A stretch of DNA of 64,000 nucleotides from Streptomyces sp. HUAS 15-9 (GCF_025642155.1 NZ_CP106798.1:8494001-8558000), one strand, 5' to 3'; shown: positions 47,662-57,131, numbered from the stretch's first letter. A program made the numbers and translations. Notes: generated from the sequence alone by a model not told the origin.

Positions 47662-49869
47662 TCAGCCCGGCCGCGCGGGGGTCGGTCCGCCTTGCGCCGC
47701 TTCCGGACCGCTGTGTGCGACCCGTGTCAGATCGTTCATCAGCGCGGCCAGCCATGACACGGTCGCGTAGTACAGGCGGGGCGCGCCCGGCGGCTCCGTG
47801 GCGAACCCCTTGAAGACCGGGTCGTTCAGCGGCACCGGCGCGGTGGGGGTGTCGTCCCCGGGATCCAGCACTGCCGAGACCAGCAACATACGCCCGCACA
47901 CCCGGTCCCCCAGGCCGCTGACCGAGTCGGCAGGCGCTGGGCCCATCGCGGTGAGCGGCGGCTCCAACAGCCGCTCCGACCCCCACAGGGTGTGATGGCC
48001 GGCCATCAGCGTCGCCTGCCAGTCCATTCCGGGCAGTGCCACGCTCCTCCCTGGTCCGCCGAAGGGTGTCGGCTCGCTCTGGTACTGCGCGTACGCGGAC
48101 TCCGCGAGGATGACCGCGTGCTGGAGCGACCGGTGGCCGGGCACCCCGGACGGCGCCGCCACCGCCCCGCCTCCCGCCACCGAGGCACTGGTCGCCACCA
48201 CGATCTCGGCCGCCCTGCGCAGGAGTTCCGCCGAGGCATTGCACAGCTCGTTGTGGGCCCCGCGCGGCCAGGCCAGCAGACCGAAGACCGCACCGATCGC
48301 ACTGCCGACCAGCACGTCCAGCAGCCGGACCTCGGCCAGCCGCCAGGTCGGCGGCGCCAGCTGGGCGAAGACCAGGGCCACGACCACGGTGAACAGGCCC
48401 TGTGCCCAGCCGACTCCTCTGACCGGCCCCACCGTGAAGGCGAACAGCATCCCGATCGGCAGTACGGCGGCATACACCACGGTGTGGGGCCCCACCAGGT
48501 CCAGCAGTCCCGCGGTCACCAGAGCCCCGGCCAGGGTGCCCGCGAGCGCCACCCGGATGGTGCTCCAGGTTTCGTCCATGGTGGTCCGGGTGAGGGTGAG
48601 GGTCGCCAGCATGGCCCAGAATCCGTGGGGCAGCGTGTCCACCCCGGCCACGAGCCTGGCCGCCGTCAGGGCCAGCGAGATACGGACCGCGTTCTGGAAG
48701 AACACCGAGCGGCGACCGGCGTGACCGCGCAGCCGGTGCCACCACAGGCACGGGGCCCAGGCAGTGGCGTACCAGAAGCGACTCGGCGAGACCTGCACCG
48801 CGGTCCGTCGGCCTCGTACCGCCAGATCCGCCGCCGTGGCCATCGTGAGCGCGGCGTCGGCGATCTCCAGCACGGCGGCGTGCCGGCGCAGAACGGCGGG
48901 CGGGAACTCCGGCCCGGGATCGGTCCCACCGGTGACCACGGCAGCCGAGGCCACCGTGGGGGCGGCGCCACCGGACACTGCCGACAGGTGGGCGCGCGCC
49001 GCGACCAGCTCCTCGTACGCGGCCACGGGCGACGGTCCCGACCTCAGACAGGCCGCGGTGGCGGTGGCCAGCCGTGCCACCGCCCGCAGTACGCCGGTCA
49101 CGTCGGGTCCCGGACCGTCGGCCGGTGCGGCGGGCAGCTGCTCCAGTCGGCTGAGCAGGGTGCGGGTGGCCAGCCCGGTGTGGGCGAGGGCACGGTCGTG
49201 CACTCCCGGTCCGGCGGGACGTTCCGCTTCCGGCACGTTCAGGGACCGCAGCGCCTGAGCGCCGTCACTCAACGCCCGGATGTCCGCGTCGTCCAGGGCG
49301 TAGGGCGGCGCGGCGAGGAGTGTCGCGCAGTGGGCGGCGGTCTGCGCGGCCCGGGCGGCTCGCTCCCGGTACGACGGCGGGGCGGGCTCAGGGAGGATCA
49401 GCGCCTCGGCGGCGATGAAGAGGGCCAGCCCTGTGGTCGTCCCGATCAGCCGGTCGCCGAGCGAGCCGGGATCGTACGGCGGGAAGGACGGCAGGATGTA
49501 GAGGAGCTGCAGGCCCGGTGCCGCCCCCGCCGGACGTGGACCCCCCGCGGCGCAGAAGGCGAGCGCGAAGCCGACCACGAGCATGCCGACGACGGCGCTC
49601 CAGGTCCGTACCGACAGATAGGTGCCGACGACCACCAGCAGCCAGCACACCGGCACCAAGCGCAGCGTCAGCGCGGCGCGCTGACGGCCGGTGCCGGGGA
49701 TCTTGGAGAGTCCGCCCAGCGCCACGGTGGCGAACAGGGCGTAAGTGGCGGCAACGGGGCGATCGAGGCCGTAGCGGAAGAGGTAGAAGGCGGCCGAGGC
49801 GACCAAGGTCACGCGGAGCGCCCGGCGACCCGAGGACGCGTAGGCCGCCCGGATCCGACCGACTGGCAC
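47662..49869 (-). CDS. FUSC family membrane transporter
   Basis: 735 residues with two hydrophobic blocks: about 15-160, and a second set near 385-520 that carries the FUSC core (VRISLALTAARLVAGVDTLPHGFWAMLATLTLTRTTMDETWSTI). FUSC proteins resemble aromatic-acid exporters (AaeB) and fusaric-acid resistance pumps; the substrate here is unknown. The central cytoplasmic region (about 165-370) is long, Ala-rich and helical. GTG 49869 is preferred over GTG 49878 because AGGGG lies 6 nt before it but directly against the other. Confidence 0.85.
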   Translation of the reverse strand: MPVGRIRAAYASSGRRALRVTLVASAAFYLFRYGLDRPVAATYALFATVALGGLSKIPGTGRQRAALTLRLVPVCWLLVVVGTYLSVRTWSAVVGMLVVGFALAFCAAGGPRPAGAAPGLQLLYILPSFPPYDPGSLGDRLIGTTTGLALFIAAEALILPEPAPPSYRERAARAAQTAAHCATLLAAPPYALDDADIRALSDGAQALRSLNVPEAERPAGPGVHDRALAHTGLATRTLLSRLEQLPAAPADGPGPDVTGVLRAVARLATATAACLRSGPSPVAAYEELVAARAHLSAVSGGAAPTVASAAVVTGGTDPGPEFPPAVLRRHAAVLEIADAALTMATAADLAVRGRRTAVQVSPSRFWYATAWAPCLWWHRLRGHAGRRSVFFQNAVRISLALTAARLVAGVDTLPHGFWAMLATLTLTRTTMDETWSTIRVALAGTLAGALVTAGLLDLVGPHTVVYAAVLPIGMLFAFTVGPVRGVGWAQGLFTVVVALVFAQLAPPTWRLAEVRLLDVLVGSAIGAVFGLLAWPRGAHNELCNASAELLRRAAEIVVATSASVAGGGAVAAPSGVPGHRSLQHAVILAESAYAQYQSEPTPFGGPGRSVALPGMDWQATLMAGHHTLWGSERLLEPPLTAMGPAPADSVSGLGDRVCGRMLLVSAVLDPGDDTPTAPVPLNDPVFKGFATEPPGAPRLYYATVSWLAALMNDLTRVAHSGPEAAQGGPTPARPG

Positions 49870-49974
49870 ACCCCACACCCCTAAAGGATCACGTACGACC
49901 GGGAACCCGGCACTTTCCCGGCGCCGATCGGGTGGCGCACCGCCGTTGGGCGGCCCATGGCGCCCGAGAGCGGG

Positions 49975-50004
49975 GGTGGCTCCGGGTTCAGCGCCGGAGC
50001 CACC
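49975..50004. terminator. Hairpin downstream of the isoprenoid operon
   Basis: GGTGGCTCCGG (49975-49985) and CCGGAGCCACC (49994-50004) pair perfectly over 11 bp with an 8-nt loop. It lies 21 nt beyond the last stop of the minus-strand operon (50026) and is its likely terminator. Confidence 0.75.
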
Positions 50005-50025
50005 GAGGGGGGTGGGTCGGTGGGA

Positions 50026-50496
50026 TCAGTCCTCGTCAGGGTCGAGGACGCGGCCCTTGAGCTTGACGGGGGTGGCCATGCCCACGCGCAGCTCTCCGTC
50101 GGTGTAGCGGCCCGGCGTCGCGCCGTCGACGGCGGTGACCTGGGCCGCGTAGCCGAGGCACTCCTGGTTGGAGGCCAGGTACGGGTTGTGGGTGAAGGTC
50201 AGCGTGCGGCCTCCGTCGCCCAGGTTGCCCTGGGTGGTCTGGAGGTTGCCCTTCGCCTGCAGGGTGTTGACATCGTGGTAGGCCCAGGAGAGCCAGCCCG
50301 TGAAGGCGAAGCCGGTGGGCGCCTTGAGGGCGAAGGTGATGTCGCCGGGGTTCACCGGGTCGGGCACGGTGCTGAGCGCGCCGAAGCTGAGGTGGGCCGG
50401 TACGCCGCCCGGTGCGTCTTCGACGATGCCTTGCTGGAGGATGTACAGCTGATTCTCGGAGCCCGGCTTGACGGGCGCCTGAGTCTGCGTGGCCAT
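50026..50496 (-). CDS. Hypothetical protein, last gene of isoprenoid operon
   Basis: 156 residues from ATG 50496 (AGAAGGGAA upstream). Soluble, no signal peptide or membrane segment, rich in Gly and Thr, with beta-like segments (ITFALKAPTGFAFTGWLSWAYHD and TLTFTHNPYLASNQECLGYAAQV). No family recognised. The mature-protein-like composition could suit an extracellular or shell-like beta protein, but no export signal supports this. It follows the 228-residue gene after 164 nt and shares its orientation with the prenyl synthase. Confidence 0.7.
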   Translation of the reverse strand: MATQTQAPVKPGSENQLYILQQGIVEDAPGGVPAHLSFGALSTVPDPVNPGDITFALKAPTGFAFTGWLSWAYHDVNTLQAKGNLQTTQGNLGDGGRTLTFTHNPYLASNQECLGYAAQVTAVDGATPGRYTDGELRVGMATPVKLKGRVLDPDED

Positions 50497-50660
50497 GGTT
50501 TCCCTTCTGTGGGTGGGTGCTGTCCGCGTGAGCGGATCCGCCGGTGGCGGGCTTGTGGCGGGCTCGGCTGCCCGTCGGGGCGATGACGGGCGGCTTGAGC
50601 TTTGCTGGGGTGACGACGGGCGGTGTGAGCTCGGCCGGCGTGCCGGGAGCAGGCGTGCGT

Positions 50661-51347
50661 TCAGTGGCCGCCGGGGGGTGCGTGTTCGGCCAGCAGCGGG
50701 CCGAGGACGACAAGGGCGCCGAGGATGATGTCCTCGTAGAGGTAGAACCCCGCTTCCAAGGGCGGCGGTTCGGCTTCCGTGCCCTCGGCGTCGGCGTCGG
50801 CGTCGGCTTCCGCGGCGGTGTCGTATTGCGTGTCGTCGTCGGCCTCGCCCTGCGCCGCGGGTGTGCCGAGGAGGTCGGTGAGGTCGTTCGCGGCGCCCTG
50901 GAGGGCCGCGCGGGCGGTGGTGGCCAGCAGGCGAAGGGGAAGATCCAGGGCGGCCGCGGTGCGCTGACCGGGGATCATCTTCGCCGCGGTGGGCGCCTCC
51001 GCGGTGGCGGCGGCGAGCCACTGCACGGGCAGCGTGCAGGCGGAGACGATCCGTTCGGCGGACATCAGGGGCGGGGGCTCGCCGTCGACCATGAGGTCCT
51101 CCCACTCCATGAGGTCGAACAGGAACTGGCCGCCCTTGTAGAGGGGCCAGGGCCGGACCGTGTCGAGCAGGACGCGGGACCGTTCGGGCTCGCGTCGGCG
51201 CAGGGCCACGCCGTGCCGGGCCAGAGTGCACAGGCACTGGCGCAGACAGCTGTTGACCTGGCCCAGGAAGGCGAACGCCCGGTAGTCGGTCGGGGCCGGC
51301 GGGCCGGTGGTGTCGTCGGCCGGCGGGGGTGCGGTCGTGGTGGTCAC
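50661..51347 (-). CDS. Hypothetical protein, middle gene of isoprenoid operon
   Basis: 228 residues, GTG 51347 overlapping the stop of the prenyl synthase by 4 nt. Polar Pro/Thr-rich start, then helical stretches (YRAFAFLGQVNSCLRQCLCTLARHGVALRRREPERSRVLLDTVRPWPLYKGGQFLFDLMEWEDL), an Asp/Glu/Ala acidic run near 170-190, and a hydrophobic C-terminal segment (FYLYEDIILGALVVLGPLLAE). The C-x-x-x-C-x-C pattern near residue 35 is notable. No known family was recognised. Coupled translation suggests that it works with the synthase. Confidence 0.75.
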   Translation of the reverse strand: MTTTTAPPPADDTTGPPAPTDYRAFAFLGQVNSCLRQCLCTLARHGVALRRREPERSRVLLDTVRPWPLYKGGQFLFDLMEWEDLMVDGEPPPLMSAERIVSACTLPVQWLAAATAEAPTAAKMIPGQRTAAALDLPLRLLATTARAALQGAANDLTDLLGTPAAQGEADDDTQYDTAAEADADADAEGTEAEPPPLEAGFYLYEDIILGALVVLGPLLAEHAPPGGH

Positions 51348-52996
51348 AGTGGCCTTGAGGTGACGTAGTGGGCGATCTGCCGCAGGACGGCTTTGCCTTC
51401 GTTCTCGGGGATGATCCGCAGGTCTTCCTCGAAGCGGGCGATGCCTTCGGCGGCGAGCCGGTCGGCGAGGTCGGTGGCGTATTCGATGGAGCCGTGACGC
51501 CGCATGGCGGCGAGGAGTTCCTCGGCGTGCTGCTGGGTCTTGTCGGCGCGGCGTTGCCGCAGGACGTCGAAGAGGCGGGGCCGCTCGTATGCGTGGGCGG
51601 TGCGGAAGAGGTGGATCAGCATCACGGTGCGCTTGCCTTCGAGCAGGTCGCCCAGGGGCTCCTTGCCGTAGAGGGCTTCCTCGCCGACCAGGTTCAGAAT
51701 GTCGTCCTGGATCTGGAAGGCGATGCCGATGAGACGGAACGCCTCGTCGAACCGGCCGAGCACGGCGGGGTCGGTGACGCCGGCGCAGACGGCGCCGATG
51801 CGGCACGGGCTGATGCAGGTGTACCAGCCGGTCTTCTTGGTGCTCATCGTGAAGTAGGCGTCGTCGGCCTCGGGGACGACGTCGTGGCGGATCCAGCCCA
51901 GCTCCATGGCCTGGCCCTCGATGGACTCCCGGCACATGTGCAGCGCCTCGTGGATGAGGCCGAGCGTGCGCACCAGGCCCAGTGTCTCGAGGTTGGACAG
52001 GACGGCGTCGACGGCGAGGAGGTTCAGCCCGTCGCCGACGTTGACGGCCAGGCCCAGGCCGTGTTCCTCGTGCATGGTGGGCAGGCCGCGCCGATGGGTG
52101 GACTCGTCGGCGATGTCGTCGTGGACCAGGAAGCCGTTGTGGAACAGCTCCAGCGCGGCGGCCGCGCGTACGGCGTCGTCGGGCCGTCCGCCGAAGGCGG
52201 CGCAGGCCGCGATGGTCAGGGTGGGCCGCAGACCCTTGCCCTGCCGGGCGGGGTAGGAGCGCATCAGGTCGTACAGCTCGGCGCGCGGTTCCCGGTCCGG
52301 CAGCAGCCGTTCGATCTCCTCGTTGGTGCGGGCCCGGCACCGTCGCATGGTCTCCATGAGGTCCGCGTCGCGGACGGCCTCCTCCAGCGACCAGCTCGTA
52401 CTGGTACGGCCGTCCCACAGCAGGCGCGGGGGCCTGACGGTGGTGTCGCCGATCAGCGCGAGTGGCGCGGGCGCGTCCTCGGGCGAGCGCCGGGCGAGGA
52501 AGTCCAGCGCCGTCCAGTCGACCGGCGCGGCATCCGGCTCCACGGCGGCAGGTGCCGCACTGCCCCACAGTCGGGGGGCCTGTTCGCGGTAGGCGCCCCA
52601 GAGTTCCTGCATGCTGCGCAGCCCCGCCGCACGCTGGGACAGCAGCGTGAAGGCGCGCCACACCGCGAGGGTGTCCTCCCGGGAACCGCGCACGTCGAGG
52701 CTGTCGGGCAGGACCTGGTCGACAGGCGGGCGCTGGAGGTCGAACAGCAGGTTCATGGCCCGGTTGTCGAAGACGACCTCGACGTCCGGATCCGGGCAGC
52801 GGTCCTGACGTACGACGATACGGCTGTGCCGTGCCGTGAGCGTGGCGTGGCTGTCGTCGTTGAACCGCAGGCCGAGCCGGATGCCGCGCAGTTGGTCGGC
52901 CGCGGCGGCGAGGATGGCCGGCGCCCGGTCGGACAGGGCGGCGACGGTCTCGTCCAGCAGCCGGGCACCCGTGAATGCCGGCACGGTCTCAGTCAT
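51344..52996 (-). CDS. SCP2-like domain fused to a polyprenyl diphosphate synthase
   Basis: 550 residues. The N-terminal 130 residues (ADQLRGIRLGLRFNDDSHATLTARHSRIVV and PDVEVVFDNRAMNLLFDL) resemble an SCP2/lipid-binding module. From about 215 the protein is a trans-prenyl transferase making longer prenyl diphosphates: first Asp motif DDIAD (293-297), KGLRPTL substrate site, second motif DDILN (431-435). The last position is Asn instead of the more common Asp, as in several geranylgeranyl synthases of eukaryotic type. The start ATG 52996 overlaps the end of the gene fragment upstream. The product length cannot be read from sequence. Confidence 0.88.
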   Translation of the reverse strand: MTETVPAFTGARLLDETVAALSDRAPAILAAAADQLRGIRLGLRFNDDSHATLTARHSRIVVRQDRCPDPDVEVVFDNRAMNLLFDLQRPPVDQVLPDSLDVRGSREDTLAVWRAFTLLSQRAAGLRSMQELWGAYREQAPRLWGSAAPAAVEPDAAPVDWTALDFLARRSPEDAPAPLALIGDTTVRPPRLLWDGRTSTSWSLEEAVRDADLMETMRRCRARTNEEIERLLPDREPRAELYDLMRSYPARQGKGLRPTLTIAACAAFGGRPDDAVRAAAALELFHNGFLVHDDIADESTHRRGLPTMHEEHGLGLAVNVGDGLNLLAVDAVLSNLETLGLVRTLGLIHEALHMCRESIEGQAMELGWIRHDVVPEADDAYFTMSTKKTGWYTCISPCRIGAVCAGVTDPAVLGRFDEAFRLIGIAFQIQDDILNLVGEEALYGKEPLGDLLEGKRTVMLIHLFRTAHAYERPRLFDVLRQRRADKTQQHAEELLAAMRRHGSIEYATDLADRLAAEGIARFEEDLRIIPENEGKAVLRQIAHYVTSRPL

Positions 52997-53318
52997 GGGC
53001 ACCACCGGCGAACTCCACGATGCCCTCGGTGTGAAAACCGATGGTGTGTCCGCCGACCCGGCCCTCCACCGTGCACGGGCCGAGCGTCTCGTGCACGCTG
53101 AACGGGTGCAGGCTCGTCTCGGACGGGTTGGCGATCCGGCCCGCCGTGTGGGAGCGGAAGTCCAGGACCAGCCGGTCCTCGCCCAGTCGGGCGGTGATCA
53201 GCAGCCGGCCGGGGACCGCCGCCATCGGCGGGGTGCCCAGCGTGCCCGCGAGCGGTGGCACCATCACCACCCGGTCGCGGTCCAGGACGCCGCTGACCGC
53301 GACACGCAGGTTACGGCC
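52989..53318 (-). pseudogene. 5'-truncated gene of the isoprenoid operon (C-terminal fragment)
   Basis: The frame reads well from about 53318 (GRNLRVAVSGVLDRDRVVMVPPLAG) to a normal end at 52989 (IGFHTEGIVEFAGGAHD). The coding-like part before GTG 53270 has no start codon, and a stop lies beyond it, inside the opposite gene. The last 60 residues look like the end of a beta-barrel protein of lipocalin/hydratase kind, a guess only. The fragment overlaps the synthase start by 8 nt, so it was part of the same operon. A shortened product of 93 residues starting at GTG 53270 is possible. Confidence 0.55.
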
Positions 53319-53749
53319 AGATCGTCCGGCAGTTCCGCAGCCCCGAGGGCGGAGTCAACTTCGCCGAGGTCGTCTGCATGTTCACCTTCGACGAGCCGGA
53401 CGTGATCATCTCCGACCTGCGCTACCTGGGCAACGGCACGGGCCAGCCCGACGAGTACATCGAGATCCTCAACAAGGGCGGCGCGCCCCAGGACCTGACC
53501 GGCTGGGTCGTGGAGTCCAAGCCCACCGGGCATGTCTACGCCTTCCCCCCGGGGACGGTCATCCAGCCCGGCCAGCGCTACAGGGTCTACACCGACGAGG
53601 TCCGCCAGGAGTTCGGCGGACTCTCCTTCGGCTCCTCCGAGCAGGTCTGGCGTGACGAGGGCGGCATCGGCCGCCTGGTCCACAACGGCTTCGTCGTGGA
53701 CCAGTACCCCTACCTCGACAAGGGCTTCAACAAGACGGCCGCGCCGTAG
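53312..53749 (+). pseudogene. Lamin-tail (LTD) domain gene, 5' end missing
   Basis: The open reading from about 53312 (YGQIVRQFRSPEGGVNFAEVV) runs in frame into a lamin-tail-type beta-sandwich (DVIISDLRYLGNGTGQPDEYIEILNKGG, DLTGWVVESKPTGHVYAFPPGTVIQPG) and ends at 53749. An in-frame TGA at 53294 blocks it upstream, and no start codon lies between there and ATG 53378, which would remove coding-like residues. It therefore appears to have lost its N-terminus at the same place as the opposite gene. A short 123-residue protein from ATG 53378 could still be made. Confidence 0.55.
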
Positions 53750-53776
53750 CGTGTCCGCAGCGGCCCCGCCGGGGTT

Positions 53777-53809
53777 CCTGGATGTGTCCGGAAAGCGGGC
53801 ACATCCAGG
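53777..53809. terminator. 14-bp hairpin terminator between LTD fragment and htpG
   Basis: CCTGGATGTGTCCG (53777-53790) pairs with CGGGCACATCCAGG (53796-53809), with one G-T pair and a GAAAG loop. It lies 28 nt after the lamin-tail stop. Confidence 0.82.
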
Positions 53810-53918
53810 GTGCGGTGCGGTCGTTCGCCGAACAACGGTGATGCTGTGCTGACTTGGTGATTTAAAGTGACTCTCACCTGTTTCCAGTGACCTAGGTACC
53901 TGTGAGGGACACGCGAGC

Positions 53919-55817
53919 ATGCCGACCGAAACGTTTGAGTTCCAGGTTGAGGCCCGTCAGCTGCTCCAGCTGATGATCCACTCGGTCTACTCGAACAAGG
54001 ATGTCTTTCTACGGGAGCTCGTCTCCAACGCCTCCGACGCGCTCGACAAGCTGCGCCTGGCCGCGCTGCGGGACGACACCCTCGACGCCGACACGTCCGA
54101 CCTGCATGTCGAGATCGAGATCGATCAGGATGCCCGTACGCTCACCGTGCGGGACAACGGCATCGGGATGTCGTACGACGAGGTCGGCCGGCTCATCGGC
54201 ACCATCGCCAACTCGGGCACGGCCGCCTTCCTGGAGGAGCTGAAGGAGGCCCAGGACGCGGCTGGGGCCGAGAAACTCATCGGGCAGTTCGGCGTCGGCT
54301 TCTACTCCGGCTTCATGGTGGCCGACGAGATGACCCTGGTGACCCGGCGGGCCGGGGAGAGCAGCGGCACCCGCTGGACGTCGCGCGGCGAGGGCACCTA
54401 CACCCTGGAGTCCGCCGACGACGCGCCGCAGGGCACCGCCGTCACACTCCACCTCAAGCCCGCCGACCCCGAGAACCAGCTGCACGACTACACCTCCGTC
54501 TGGACGGTCAAGGAGATCGTCAAGCGGTACTCCGACTTCATCACCTGGCCGATCCGGCTCGTCCCGGGGGCCGGCGACGGCGAGGGCACGTCCGACCCCG
54601 AGACGCTGAACTCGATGAAGGCGCTGTGGGCACGCGCGCGCGACGAGGTGTCCGACGACGAGTACCACGAGCTGTACAAGCACGTCAGCCACGACTGGCG
54701 CGACCCGCTGGAGACGATCCGCCTCCAGGCGGAGGGCACCTTCGAATACCAGGCTCTCCTGTTCCTCCCGGCGCACGCACCGCACGACCTGTTCACCCGG
54801 GACTTCCGGCGCGGCCTCCAGCTGTACGTCAAGCGCGTACTGATCATGGACGACTGCGAGGCGCTGCTGCCGCCGTACCTCCGCTTCGTCAAGGGTGTCG
54901 TCGACGCGCACGACCTCTCGCTGAACGTCTCCCGAGAGATCCTCCAGCAGGACCGGCACATCCGGTTGATCCAGCGTCGGCTGACCAAGAAGGTGCTGTC
55001 CTCCGTCAAGGAGATGAAGGCCAACGACGCCGACAAGTACGGGACATTCTGGCGGGAGTTCGGCCCAGTCCTGAAGGAGGGGCTGCTCGGCGACCCGGAC
55101 AACCGTGACGCCCTGCTCGCCGTGGCGTCCTTCGCGAGTACGCACGCACCGGACGAGGCGACCACGCTCCAGCAGTACGTGGAGCGGATGAAGGACGGCC
55201 AGGACGACATCTACTACATGACCGGCGAGTCCCGGCAGAGCATCGAGAACTCCCCGCACATGGAGGCGTTCCGGGCCCGGGGCGTCGAGGTCCTGCTGCT
55301 CACCGACCCCGTCGACGAGGTGTGGGTCGACGCGGTGGGGGAGGTCGAGGGCAAGCGGCTGCGGTCCGTCGCCAAGGGCGAGATCGATCTCGACGTCCGG
55401 GACGGCGAAGAGGCCGACGGCGAGCGGGAGAAGCAGGCCGAGGCGTACGCCGGTCTGCTCGGCTGGATGAAGGAGCAACTGGGGGAGGACGTGAAGGACG
55501 TACGTCTCTCGACGCGGCTCACCGTCTCCCCGGCCTGTGTCGTCTCCGACTCCCACGACCTCACTCCGGCGCTGGAGAACATGTACCGGGCGATGGGCCA
55601 GGACGTGCCGACGGCGAAGCGGATCCTCGAGCTGAACCCCGGACACCTGCTTGTGCAGGGCCTGAACCAGGCGTACAAGGACCGTGAGGATCACGCCGAA
55701 CTCGTTGAGACCGCCGTGCTGTTGCACGGTCTGGCGCTGCTCGCGGAGGGCGGCCAGCCGACGGAGCCCGCCCGTTTCGTGAAGCTGGTGGCTGAGCGAC
55801 TGGAACGCACGCTCTAG
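53919..55817 (+). CDS. htpG: Molecular chaperone HtpG (Hsp90)
   Basis: ATP-driven chaperone of 632 residues, full length. The GHKL ATPase domain (about 1-230) shows [38 protein letters not shown], with the catalytic Glu in the REL segment and Asn in the SNASD motif, DNGIGMS and the lid [15 protein letters not shown]. The middle domain carries the conserved Arg in NVSREILQQ; the dimerisation domain follows to the end. GAGGGAC lies about 9 nt before ATG 53919. The 168 nt upstream are AT-richer (GATTTAAAGTG near 53859) and probably hold the promoter. No HrcA or HspR site was recognised. Confidence 0.96.
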
Positions 55818-56859
55818 CGGGGTGGTCCCCGGGCACCTGGAAGAAGGTGCCCGGGGACTCGGTCGTCGTACTGTCCCAGGCGGGGGTGCCGCCCGCGTAG
55901 TCGCTGTTGACGATGGTGGTGGCCACGGAGTTGGCGACGCCGGTGCCGGTCAGGATGAGGCCCAGTTCACGGTTGTTGTCCAGCGAGTTGCTGCTGATGT
56001 TCATGGAACCGGCCTCCACCTGCTGGCCGGCCCGGCCGTAGTCGGAGACCATCGCCTTGGCGTGGAGGTAGAAGCCGTTGGGGTCGGAGTATCCGACGAC
56101 ATGGCCGCCGGTCGCCTTGATCGCGGACACCTCACTGGTGTAGTCGGCGGGGTTCTCCAGGACGACCCGCACGGCGACGCCCGCCCTCGCCCTCGCCACG
56201 ATCGCGTTGACCACGGCGCTGTCGCTCAGCTCCAGCTCCTCGACGTCGAGTGAGGCGGTGGCGGCGTTGATGAGGGAGAGCAGCCGGTTGCGGGCGTCCG
56301 TGGGGGACCAGAGCAGATGGTCGCCGTCGGTCGGGGTGATCGCGGAGTCGGCATAGTCCGCGTTGAAGACCTTCTCGATCGAGGCGACGTCTCGGGTGTC
56401 GTTGTCGAACAGGCCGTAGTCACGGCTGGTCGCGTAATACTGCGAGGTGAGGTTGCCGGTGAGGATCAGCGACTTGACGCCGTCCACGGTGATGGTCTTC
56501 TGATGGGTGCAGACGAACCTGGAGGGCGACCACTTCACGCCCACACCCGCGTTCGTCAGGGCCGTGTACGCCGCGCCGTTGGCGGACTGGTGCTGACGGT
56601 CCAGGATCACCCGCACGGTGACGCCCTTGTTCTTCAGGGCTATGAGGTCTTTGACGGCCGTGGTGTCCTCCAGCTCGTGCATGGTCATGTCGAGGGAGGT
56701 CGTGGCCGAGTTGGCGAAGTCGTAGATGGTGGGCTGCCCGCCGCTCCGTGAAAAGACGAAGGCGGAGCAGACGGCGGCGTCCGCGGGGACGGCGGTGGCG
56801 AGTGCGGCCGCACCGGCGGTGAGGGCGACAGCTGCGCGGCCGAGGGCCTTCCACAACAT
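55561..56859 (-). CDS. Secreted phospholipase D-like protein (two HKD motifs)
   Basis: Exported enzyme expected to cut phosphodiester bonds in lipid or nucleic acid. 432 residues as an open frame. The signal peptide is MLWKALGRAAVALTAGAAAL, cut near ADA about residue 29. Two HKD half-sites are seen, HQKTITVD and HAKAMVSD, each followed by GN/SMN-type segments (ILTGNLTSQYY and EAGSMNISS). AGGAG precedes ATG 56859. The recognisable domain ends near GTFFQV at about residue 335. The frame has no stop there and runs on for almost 100 Arg/Pro-rich residues through the terminator and 257 nt antisense into htpG. Confidence 0.88.
   Translation of the reverse strand: MLWKALGRAAVALTAGAAALATAVPADAAVCSAFVFSRSGGQPTIYDFANSATTSLDMTMHELEDTTAVKDLIALKNKGVTVRVILDRQHQSANGAAYTALTNAGVGVKWSPSRFVCTHQKTITVDGVKSLILTGNLTSQYYATSRDYGLFDNDTRDVASIEKVFNADYADSAITPTDGDHLLWSPTDARNRLLSLINAATASLDVEELELSDSAVVNAIVARARAGVAVRVVLENPADYTSEVSAIKATGGHVVGYSDPNGFYLHAKAMVSDYGRAGQQVEAGSMNISSNSLDNNRELGLILTGTGVANSVATTIVNSDYAGGTPAWDSTTTESPGTFFQVPGDHPARACVPVAQPPASRNGRAPSAGRPPRAAPDRATARRSQRVRRDPHGPCTPGSGPAQAGVRGSARGSASPSARPGPSPGTCSPAPE
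55825..55858. terminator. Perfect 14-bp hairpin, htpG/PLD terminator
   Basis: GTCCCCGGGCACCT (55825-55838) and AGGTGCCCGGGGAC (55845-55858) pair exactly with a GGAAGA loop, 7 nt after the htpG stop. It also lies inside the 3' part of the opposite phospholipase frame. Confidence 0.88.
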
Positions 56860-57131
56860 GCGTGACTCCTGGGCGAGTTCGTGCTCACCTCGGGGAATGG
56901 CGAGCGCGTGCATGACAGCACGCGCGTAGAACGTCGAGGAAGGGGAGCTCGGTGAACTCGGCGTTACCGGGTGGCCGCGCGAGCGAGCAAAACGGACTTC
57001 ACACGGGTGGGAGGTGGATGATGCGGGTTCCCGAGGGATCGCAGAAACTTCGTTGCCGGCGGCGGGCCACAGACCCGTGCCCGCACTAGCCTGGCCGTGT
57101 CAGGCCGTTTGTCCCGTTCGAGGAGGTTCTC

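Noticed and set aside
50026..52996. Family 2 encapsulin cargo operon (prenyl synthases are known cargo)
   Set aside because: No shell-protein gene is present and the cargo-type N-terminus is not seen; the N-terminal module looks SCP2-like.
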